Source: Ruminococcus sp. UBA1366
GTDB taxonomy: Bacteria > Bacillota > Clostridia > Oscillospirales > Ruminococcaceae
Direction of reading: 5' to 3'
DNA: 5,639 bases
Assembly (NCBI GenBank): GCA_002306005.1
Contig: DBRO01000130.1
Location: 10,006-15,644 of the forward strand
Shown: piece by piece, positions 1 through 5,639 of the stretch
Numbering within the stretch: position 1 is the first letter of the stretch
How the letters are laid out: every line of letters starts with the position of its first letter
Position numbers and translations under genes: made by a program
The notes under the pieces: generated by a model
The model's input: only the letters and a program-made list of their open reading frames with translations
Database searches by the model: none
Told to the model about the DNA's origin: nothing

Positions 1-1370
1 CCAAGACCGACATAAGCCATGGTATAGGTGCCATCCCGTTTGATGACTTCCTCCCAGTCGGGTTTTGCCTCAAGATACTTGCCCTCACCATAGAGTGTAA
101 ACGCGCTGTGCACGTATTCGCCGAATATCGTTTCCTCAAATTCTGTGATGTTACCCTTTCCGGCATCCACCACATAAATCTTATTGCCCATCGTTTCCAG
201 TGCTGCAACGGAACCCATGACGCCCTTTTGGCTGGAGTTTCCGTAGTTCGGTGAACCGAAGCTGCAGATGGAAATCAAATTTGCTTTCTGATCGTACTGA
301 AACACACGTCCTGTGGTGAAATCCAGCACATTAATATTGCCGTTTTCGGAAATATCCACGTCAATCAATTTGGTCGTATAGCTCACGGTATCGGAATAAT
401 CCGACGCCCACAGAATATCGCCAAAAACATATTCATCAGAAGAAACATTGTCCCATGTGTTGTAACCGCCGGCATTCAGGCGCTTGACGGCGTCCTGTGT
501 TGCCGTGGCATTTTCCGTAACCGTGTACACAAAACCGTCCGCGTCAATATCAAAATTATTGAATTCCGCCGGCACGTTTAGGGTCATGCCTTCTTTTTGC
601 GTATCGGTCTGGAACACACGCCAAATTCTGTCCGCAATAATTTCCGCGGTTGCTTCCACGCGGTTTGCGCCGTAGAATCCGGTAAATTCGCCCGTTTCAT
701 CAAATACAACCGCACCGGCATTGACGGATTTCGCCACAACATAGAGATTATTCGCTTGGTCAACCTCAATCTTTTCCGGACTAAAGCTTTGCGAACGCGT
801 GGTATAAATCGTAGCATCCGGCTTTGTAAACTCCAACACCGAAGAACAGGACATTGCACCGGTGACTTCCGCCTTCACCACTCTGGAATTCATCGTATCT
901 GCAATATACAGATAAAGTTTTCCTGTTTCGCTGTCTACTTTTGCAAGCACGCCCTCGGGCGCGTTCAGCGTGGCGGTTGCGGAATTATCAACCGTTTTAT
1001 AACAGCCGATCAGTTTTAAGTCCTTGTCCGTCCGGAGAATCCGGCTGTTGCCGGTATCGGCAATCCAAAATTCCTGCAACGTACTTTCATAAAAGATATC
1101 CTGCGGATTGCTCATCTGTATGGGTTCTAAATCGTCCACATACAGCACGGATGTTTGATCCCGCAGCTGGGAAAGGCCCATTTCATTACCGGCAATGGTA
1201 TCCCCCACGCGGTAAACGCTCTGCGATGGAATCGGATCCTGCCAGTAGTCGTAACTGTATGAGGTATAGGGTTCGTCCGCAGAAGCGCTGGCAGTCATAA
1301 GCGTAACCGCGGAAACAACCGCACACATTCCACTGACAACCCTGCTGACGACACTGCTTTTTTTCGGCAT
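1..1370 (-). CDS. Exported NHL-repeat beta-propeller protein with C-terminal TPR-like start (3' partial)
   Basis: The open frame runs from an ATG at 1370 to the window edge without a stop, giving 456 residues of a longer protein. Residues 1-31 look like a Sec signal peptide: basic start (MPKK), hydrophobic core, and an ASA cleavage site before D32; no lipobox is present. The exported part carries NHL-type blades, seen best as IADTGNSRIL (103-112) and IADTMNSRVVK (156-166), with weaker blades around 201-237 (IEVDQANNLYVVA), 270-285 (FDIDADGFVYTV), 340-365 (VDISENGNINVLDF) and 397-411 (IYVVDAGKGNITEFE). The last 36 residues (421-456) resemble a TPR helix pair: LYGEGKYLEA, then WEEVIKRD and MAYVGLG. 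NHL propellers and TPRs usually bind proteins or other ligands; no catalytic motif is visible. It follows the MalG-type gene within 42 nt, so it is probably co-expressed with the importer. Related Firmicute proteins, as I recall, continue into a membrane Yip1-like domain; that part cannot be seen here. An in-frame GTG at 1382 is an alternative start. Confidence 0.85.
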   Translation of the reverse strand, partial: MPKKSSVVSRVVSGMCAVVSAVTLMTASASADEPYTSYSYDYWQDPIPSQSVYRVGDTIAGNEMGLSQLRDQTSVLYVDDLEPIQMSNPQDIFYESTLQEFWIADTGNSRILRTDKDLKLIGCYKTVDNSATATLNAPEGVLAKVDSETGKLYLYIADTMNSRVVKAEVTGAMSCSSVLEFTKPDATIYTTRSQSFSPEKIEVDQANNLYVVAKSVNAGAVVFDETGEFTGFYGANRVEATAEIIADRIWRVFQTDTQKEGMTLNVPAEFNNFDIDADGFVYTVTENATATQDAVKRLNAGGYNTWDNVSSDEYVFGDILWASDYSDTVSYTTKLIDVDISENGNINVLDFTTGRVFQYDQKANLISICSFGSPNYGNSSQKGVMGSVAALETMGNKIYVVDAGKGNITEFEETIFGEYVHSAFTLYGEGKYLEAKPDWEEVIKRDGTYTMAYVGL

Positions 1371-1386
1371 CACTTCTATCACCTGA

Positions 1387-1393
1387 CTCCTTT
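1387..1393 (-). promoter_or_regulatory. Ribosome binding site of the NHL-repeat gene
   Basis: The minus strand reads AAAGGAG, 16 nt before the ATG at 1370 and only 4 nt before an in-frame GTG at 1382. Neither spacing is ideal: 5-9 nt is usual. Starting at GTG 1382 would add four residues (MIEV, with GTG read as Met) ahead of MPKK and would still give a normal signal peptide. The site itself is convincing; which start it serves is not settled. Confidence 0.65.
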
Positions 1394-1412
1394 AAATATA
1401 TTGTTGTCCGGA

Positions 1413-2321
1413 TTAATCCTTGATGCCGGAGTTCGCCATGGTTTCCATAACGTTGCTCTGTGCAATCAGGAATACAATCAGCGGAGGGATCATCAGCACA
1501 ACTGCGGTTGCAAACGTAACACCCTGACGGGCAATACCTGCCGCAGAAATCTGCTGCATGATGGTGGGCAGTGTTTTCCACTGCTCGGAGTAGATAATGG
1601 AACCGCCGTTAAAGTTCCAGGAGTTCTGGAACGCGAAAATAATCAGCGTCATAATTGCCGGTTTGGAGTTCGGCACGACAATCGTCCAGCATATTCGGAA
1701 CAGTCCCGCACCATCAACCTTTGCGGCCTCAATCATGGAGTCGTGAATCGTGGACATACTCTGCCGCATCAAAAACAATCCCAAAGACGTTGCAATGTTC
1801 GGCAGGATCAAAGCTAACGGGTTATCAATCAAGCTGAGGGTGGACATCACCAGGAACTGCATGATCCATGTAACCGAAGATGTGAACAGCAGCGAAATTA
1901 CGATAATCTGGTTGATGACTTTTGAGCCGGGAAACTTGATTTTTGCCAGTACAAATCCCGCGCAGCAGCAAACAAATACGTTGAAAACCGTTACCACAAT
2001 CGTCACGAAGAAGCTGTTAAAGATGTACCTCGACAGTGGAATCATACCGGATGCCACTTTGAACATATCCGAGAAGTTCCGGAACGTCGGGCTGAGTACA
2101 TAGAGCTTCGGCGGGAACACGAACAGTTCCTCCACCGGCTTAAAGGACTGGATAAATGCGTAATACAGCGGAAAAACCATAAAAATACCGAACAGGGAAA
2201 GAAAAATGAAAATCCCGATATTTCCGCCTAAAGATGCGTTTATTTTGCGTTTTTTCTTAACTTTCAGTTTCTCAATGTCTACCGTATGTTTTCTTCTTGT
2301 CGTTCTTGCAACACTTGCCAT
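1413..2321 (-). CDS. Carbohydrate ABC transporter permease, MalG-type
   Basis: Second membrane subunit of the same CUT1 importer. The 302-residue length is usual, with a basic cytoplasmic N-terminal tail (residues about 8-27, rich in K and R) before the first membrane span at about 34-57. Further hydrophobic segments lie at about 100-126, 137-160, 166-185, 221-232 and 268-288. The EAA loop is canonical: EAAKVDGAG starts at residue 198, followed by VVP ending at P217. The MalG-like region FQNSWNFNGG near 231-240 and the C-terminal end SNVMETMANSGIKD also match the family pattern. The ATG start is preceded by a perfect AGGAGG with 9 nt spacing. The gene lies 13 nt after the MalF-type gene and 30-42 nt before the NHL-repeat gene. 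Three consecutive cysteines (118-120) in the second membrane segment are a small oddity. Family assignment is firm; substrate unknown. Confidence 0.95.
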   Translation of the reverse strand: MASVARTTRRKHTVDIEKLKVKKKRKINASLGGNIGIFIFLSLFGIFMVFPLYYAFIQSFKPVEELFVFPPKLYVLSPTFRNFSDMFKVASGMIPLSRYIFNSFFVTIVVTVFNVFVCCCAGFVLAKIKFPGSKVINQIIVISLLFTSSVTWIMQFLVMSTLSLIDNPLALILPNIATSLGLFLMRQSMSTIHDSMIEAAKVDGAGLFRICWTIVVPNSKPAIMTLIIFAFQNSWNFNGGSIIYSEQWKTLPTIMQQISAAGIARQGVTFATAVVLMIPPLIVFLIAQSNVMETMANSGIKD

Positions 2322-2330
2322 TTTTACGCA

Positions 2331-2336
2331 CCTCCT
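2331..2336 (-). promoter_or_regulatory. Ribosome binding site of the MalG-type permease gene
   Basis: A perfect AGGAGG on the minus strand, 9 nt before the ATG at 2321. Its first two bases are the last two of the MalF-type gene's TAG stop codon (2335-2337), so termination and initiation signals overlap. This arrangement favours translational coupling and near-equal production of the two permeases. Confidence 0.85.
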
Positions 2337-3270
2337 AATCCGTATACTTGCTCAACAGCTTGGTGATGAAATGGTTGACAATCAGCATGGCGGCAAACAA
2401 AACAAAGCAGATTGCCGATGCGTAACCCATCTCGTACTTAATCCAGCCGAAGAACGTTGCATGGTTCATAACCGTGTGTGCGGAATAGTCGGTGGAAGGA
2501 ATACCGAGCAAGGATTGCCCCACGATACCAACCGTAAACATTCCGGAAATCTGCAGCACCGCGGCAAACAGCAGCTGCGGACCCATCGAAGGAACAGTAA
2601 TCAGGAAAAGCTCCTGCCATCTGTTCTTGATGCCCTCAATCGCCCCCGCCTCATACATGGAGGGGTCGATGTTCTGGAAGCCGGCACGCAGGGCCAGGAA
2701 GCCCGCGCCCATGGAAATCCAGAGTTGTACAATAATCACCATGATTAAAATATACTTTGTATCCGTCAGCCACTGTACGGGTGTATTCAATATACCCAAA
2801 TCCAGCAGCACCGCATTGAAGTATCCGTAGGAGTCACCCGACAGCAGCAGCTGCCAGATGATATACACGGAGGTCGTCATGGACGGCGCGTAGAATACAA
2901 ACGTAAAGAACGTTTTTAAGAACGGGTGCATTTCGTTAATCAGCCACGCCAGAATAAAGCTAAGCACGTAACTGAGCGGACCGGTGAACACTGCCATAAT
3001 CAGCGTGTTCTTGATGGCAATCATAAATACGTCGTCATTTAAAAACAAGGTGTAAAAGTTTGACATTCCCACAAATTTGGGAAAGTGCGCCATGTCAAAG
3101 TTGGTAAATCCGATCGGCAGCGACAGCAGCACTGGGATGACCAGAAAAACAATGAACAGAATCATGAAAGGCGCGAGCATTCCGTAAGCCCCTGCATTCA
3201 TTCTCATCATATGAAACGTATACTTCCAGTACCCTTGCTTATTTGCCGGTACTTTATCATTGGTTGACAT
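2335..3270 (-). CDS. Sugar ABC transporter permease, MalF-type
   Basis: Integral membrane subunit of a CUT1 carbohydrate importer, forming the translocation path with the MalG-type partner encoded next. The protein has 311 residues, normal for Firmicute MalF/UgpA-like permeases, which lack the large extra loop of E. coli MalF. Six hydrophobic segments are visible at about 30-51, 85-110, 119-141, 172-195, 232-252 and 283-303. The cytoplasmic EAA loop that docks on the ATPase begins at residue 207 (EAGAIEG, then LFLITVP ending at P227); G209 stands where the consensus has A. The N-terminus is short and polar with no signal peptide, as expected. The ATG start is supported by an AAAGGGGAG site 7 nt upstream. 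The TAG stop overlaps the Shine-Dalgarno of the next gene. Family assignment is firm; the transported sugar cannot be inferred from a permease. Confidence 0.95.
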   Translation of the reverse strand: MSTNDKVPANKQGYWKYTFHMMRMNAGAYGMLAPFMILFIVFLVIPVLLSLPIGFTNFDMAHFPKFVGMSNFYTLFLNDDVFMIAIKNTLIMAVFTGPLSYVLSFILAWLINEMHPFLKTFFTFVFYAPSMTTSVYIIWQLLLSGDSYGYFNAVLLDLGILNTPVQWLTDTKYILIMVIIVQLWISMGAGFLALRAGFQNIDPSMYEAGAIEGIKNRWQELFLITVPSMGPQLLFAAVLQISGMFTVGIVGQSLLGIPSTDYSAHTVMNHATFFGWIKYEMGYASAICFVLFAAMLIVNHFITKLLSKYTD

Positions 3271-3277
3271 TCAAGCT

Positions 3278-3286
3278 CTCCCCTTT
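3278..3286 (-). promoter_or_regulatory. Ribosome binding site of the MalF-type permease gene
   Basis: The minus strand reads AAAGGGGAG here, 7 nt before the ATG at 3270. It lies within the 17-nt gap after the binding-protein gene and starts 1 nt inside the region just past its TAG stop (stop bases 3288-3290). The spacing supports this ATG and suggests reinitiation by ribosomes finishing the upstream gene. Confidence 0.8.
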
Positions 3287-3287
3287 C

Positions 3288-5639
3288 CTATTCATCTTTG
3301 TAAAGCGCAAGGTCTTTGTTTTTACGGGCAATTTCGTCATTAATATCCTTATTGTACCACATCAGGGTATCGCGCGGGTTTTCCGCATCGTTTACAACTT
3401 TACGGAAGGCATTCATCAGGTTGGTTGTTACCGCGTAGGAAGCCGGAATAATCGGAACTTCCACTTGGCTTTTCAGCTGTGCGGTCAGCAGTTCCAGTTC
3501 CTCAGAAGACCATGACAGACTGTTTAGCGCTTCAATATTAGCGGTTTCAAACCGTCCCATCAATCCCATCAGAGATTCAATATCGTTGGCGTATTCCACC
3601 TGTGCATCCGTGGAAGTAAACCACTTGATAAACTCCCAGGCATCCTCTTGGTATTCACAGCCCTTTAATACCATGGCACCGGAGCCTTGTGAAGTAGAAG
3701 AATGGTTAATCGTGCCGTCTTCTTGAACCGTACCCGGCACCTGCATCATGCCCCATGAACCCTTAATTTCCGGAGCCGCAACCGCCAGCTGATTATAGAA
3801 GGTGTAGTTTTGCAGAAGCACCGGCATCTGTCCGGTTCTGAATCGGGTAAACGCATCGTAGGTCTGCTGGAAATCATAGTCCGTATAGTATTCCGTCCAT
3901 GTGGTAAAGGCATCGATTGCCAGCTGCGAACCGAACGTTGTTTCGGTCAGTTCTTCATTAAAGAAGTTGGAATCCTGCTGTACCAGTAAGGTTGCAAGCG
4001 TATTGCCGGCTTCTGTTGTATTCAGCACGGTTGCCGTACCATTTACAGATGTCAGCACCGGCAGGATCAAACCGACTTCCATATAATCCCGCATCAGCTT
4101 TGGCAGAACCTCGTTGAGTCCGTCCCAAGTCTGCAAATCCTGCTCTGCGTCAATGCCCATGTCTTCTAATATATCCGATCGGTAGAACAGCATGGGGAAC
4201 ACCTGCGATACGGGCAGTCCATAGATACCGCCGTCATAAGTATAAAGCGTTCCTGCATTGGCTGAGAACCGTGTCATTACTTCATCAAAATCATCATACT
4301 GCGACAAATCCGTCAGCAGTCCGCGGGCGGCAAGCTGTATGGGGAAGTCACTGCCGAGGAACATGACCACATCCGGTCCTTTTCCGGCAAGGGTTGCTTC
4401 CACAACACCGCCCTGCACCAAGCTGATCACTGCTTTGGTGTCGGAGGTCGGGTTGAACCCGCTGTCCACCATTTGTTTTACAACCTGCGCCTGGTCACGT
4501 CCGGCGGCAACCCAAACCTTCATCGTCTGGTTGCCCGTTACATCGGAAATTTCGTTGTAATCTTCAAAGAACGTTCCGATAAACGCAAGGAACGCAAATT
4601 TCAGCGAAGCCCAGAAGCCTTTCTTGACGCTGGTAAAGCTTTGGTCGGGTGCGGAAACTTCAATGAAGTCCACTTCCAGCGGTTGTTCGCGGTACTGGCG
4701 CATCCAGGAGGACATCGTTGTTACATCGTCCTTAATCTGCGTAAGCATCTGCGCAATTTCGAATTTATCCTCCACGCATTTTTCCAGCGTCAGCGCAAGT
4801 TTTTCCAGCGTTGCCGCCTCGGAGCCCCCGCTGTTGCTGAGCGCTTCGATTTTTGCTTTTACCTCGCGGAGCTGTTTTGCATAAAGTGCAAAGTCATCCA
4901 CAATCGTGGGAATATCCGTATAAATGGTATAGTCCGTGTATTTATCCGGAGAAGGACCGGTGATTTTTACAATCTGGCGGTAATAATCGTTCACGTTCAG
5001 AACAATTTCATCCAGCTCGCTCATCAGCTCACCGATTTCACCCGGAATGGCTTCCAGCATAATCGTGTGGGTGCCGGCTTCTAAATAATAGTACACCGGA
5101 TCGCCGTTTGCATCCTCGGGCGTTACGACCGTCCATTCGGAATCATAATAGAACTTAATTTGTTCGGATTCCTCATTCGGGACAACGCCATCAATGTACA
5201 GCTTGCGGTTGGAATAGAATCCGCGCATGGTGTTCTGTCTTGCGCGCAGTCCCAGTTTATAATAACCGGAGGTTTCCACCGTAAATTCCCAAGTAATGGT
5301 CTGTGTTGCCTTCGACCAGTTACCGGATCCAATGGTATTATATTTTGTTTTCGTTGGGCTTGAGGGAGAGGTTAAATAGGAGTTCTTATCGTTTGTCGGA
5401 GAAAGAGAACGATCAGACTTATAAATTGCCTTTTCGCCCTCAATGCGGATGGTTTCCGCACCGGCAGTTGCTGCAAGTTCCTCTGAAGAGGGGGCTTCAT
5501 ACGCGGCAGGTTCTTTCTCGTTATAAATCCGAATTTGTTTAATTGCCAGCATTGCCTTGGAGGCAGTAAAGGTCAGCGTGTGCTGTCCTTCAGAAAAATA
5601 GAAAATCAGCGGATCGTTGTACAGACCGTCCACGTCTTC
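3288..5639 (-). CDS. Large carbohydrate ABC transporter substrate-binding protein with N-terminal beta-sandwich modules (5' partial)
   Basis: Probable extracellular binding protein of a CUT1-type sugar importer. The frame is open to the window edge, giving 783 residues and a TAG stop; the true start and export signal lie outside. A GTG at 5633 is in frame but has no signal peptide after it and interrupts a domain, so it is not the start. Numbering from the edge: 1-42 is the end of one beta-sandwich (GQHTLTFTA); about 62-217 is a second carbohydrate-binding-like module (EGEKAIYKSD, TITWEFTV, RKLYIDG, GTHTIMLEA); about 240-318 is helical and charged; 339-360 is hydrophobic; about 371-783 is the solute-binding domain. 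That domain shows GKGPDVVMFLGSDF with ARGLLTDLSQYDDF, then GGIYGLPVSQVFPMLFYRSD, and near the end DAWEFIKWFTSTDAQVEYA, all typical of SBP_bac_1 proteins. Ordinary members have about 400-450 residues, so this one is roughly doubled. It is the first gene of the visible operon, 17 nt before the MalF-type permease. Class is secure; substrate is unknown. Confidence 0.92.
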   Translation of the reverse strand, partial: EDVDGLYNDPLIFYFSEGQHTLTFTASKAMLAIKQIRIYNEKEPAAYEAPSSEELAATAGAETIRIEGEKAIYKSDRSLSPTNDKNSYLTSPSSPTKTKYNTIGSGNWSKATQTITWEFTVETSGYYKLGLRARQNTMRGFYSNRKLYIDGVVPNEESEQIKFYYDSEWTVVTPEDANGDPVYYYLEAGTHTIMLEAIPGEIGELMSELDEIVLNVNDYYRQIVKITGPSPDKYTDYTIYTDIPTIVDDFALYAKQLREVKAKIEALSNSGGSEAATLEKLALTLEKCVEDKFEIAQMLTQIKDDVTTMSSWMRQYREQPLEVDFIEVSAPDQSFTSVKKGFWASLKFAFLAFIGTFFEDYNEISDVTGNQTMKVWVAAGRDQAQVVKQMVDSGFNPTSDTKAVISLVQGGVVEATLAGKGPDVVMFLGSDFPIQLAARGLLTDLSQYDDFDEVMTRFSANAGTLYTYDGGIYGLPVSQVFPMLFYRSDILEDMGIDAEQDLQTWDGLNEVLPKLMRDYMEVGLILPVLTSVNGTATVLNTTEAGNTLATLLVQQDSNFFNEELTETTFGSQLAIDAFTTWTEYYTDYDFQQTYDAFTRFRTGQMPVLLQNYTFYNQLAVAAPEIKGSWGMMQVPGTVQEDGTINHSSTSQGSGAMVLKGCEYQEDAWEFIKWFTSTDAQVEYANDIESLMGLMGRFETANIEALNSLSWSSEELELLTAQLKSQVEVPIIPASYAVTTNLMNAFRKVVNDAENPRDTLMWYNKDINDEIARKNKDLALYKDE

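Noticed and set aside
584..859. A 91-codon minus-strand open frame inside the NHL-repeat gene
   Set aside because: It is in a different frame from the NHL coding sequence, which continues without interruption through this stretch. The translation is low in recognisable structure.
597..1300. Two overlapping plus-strand open frames (597-1019 and 941-1300)
   Set aside because: Both are antisense to the NHL-repeat gene, which has a signal peptide and repeated motifs in its own frame. They reflect codon bias on the other strand.
1321..1326. Lipoprotein signal in the NHL protein because of an early cysteine (C16)
   Set aside because: The residues before C16 are SGM, which does not fit the lipobox, and the hydrophobic core continues past it to a standard ASA cleavage site at residue 31.
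1371..1412. Possible terminator or promoter between the MalG-type and NHL genes
   Set aside because: The gap has an AT-rich patch (AATATATTTAAA) but no stem-loop with a T run and no convincing -35/-10 pair at proper spacing. It is better explained as a short operon gap with a ribosome binding site.
2206..2748. A 180-codon open frame on the plus strand across the junction of the two permease genes
   Set aside because: It overlaps both permeases in antisense and reads through their intergenic signal. The translation is rich in H, N, R and Q with no family resemblance.
4473..5084. A 203-codon open frame on the plus strand
   Set aside because: It lies entirely antisense to the binding-protein gene, whose domain motifs are clear. 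The frame's translation has no recognisable domain, its composition is odd (many R, F, N, H), and I see no ribosome binding site. It is a shadow frame.
5631..5633. GTG as the start of the binding-protein gene
   Set aside because: The frame stays open upstream to the window edge, no signal peptide or ribosome binding site can be seen, and this GTG falls inside a beta-sandwich module. The gene is best treated as truncated at its 5' end.

Overview
The window reads as part of one minus-strand operon from a low-to-mid GC Firmicute, most likely a clostridial (Oscillospiraceae- or Paenibacillus-like) bacterium. The evidence is strong purine-rich Shine-Dalgarno sites (AGGAGG, AAAGGGGAG, AAAGGAG), tight gene packing, a CUT1-type sugar ABC transporter without its own ATPase, and an oversized substrate-binding protein of a kind typical of that group. 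The taxonomic placement is inference.

Read in the direction of transcription (high to low coordinates) there are four genes. (1) 5639-3288: a very large extracellular solute-binding protein, cut at its N-terminus by the window edge. It has two carbohydrate-binding-like beta-sandwich modules (the first only partly present), a helical spacer, a short hydrophobic stretch and a complete C-terminal solute-binding domain. (2) 3270-2335: a MalF-type permease. (3) 2321-1413: a MalG-type permease. (4) 1370 (or 1382) to beyond base 1: an exported protein with a signal peptide, an NHL-type beta-propeller and the beginning of a TPR-like helical repeat where the window stops. The gaps are 17, 13 and 30-42 nt. 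Each contains the next gene's ribosome binding site and no visible terminator, so co-transcription and probably translational coupling are expected.

The first three genes make a carbohydrate importer: binding protein outside, two permeases in the membrane, and an ATPase encoded elsewhere (in Firmicutes, usually a shared MsmX/MsmK-type protein). The fourth gene is not a standard transporter part. A secreted propeller-plus-TPR protein placed directly after the permeases, together with a binding protein carrying polysaccharide-binding-like modules, suggests a surface assembly for capture and uptake of glycans whose substrate and mechanism cannot be read from the sequence. This is the most interesting aspect of the window.

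No RNA gene, mobile element, CRISPR array, promoter or terminator could be supported. The plus strand holds only antisense shadow frames. The operon promoter would lie upstream of base 5639, outside the window.
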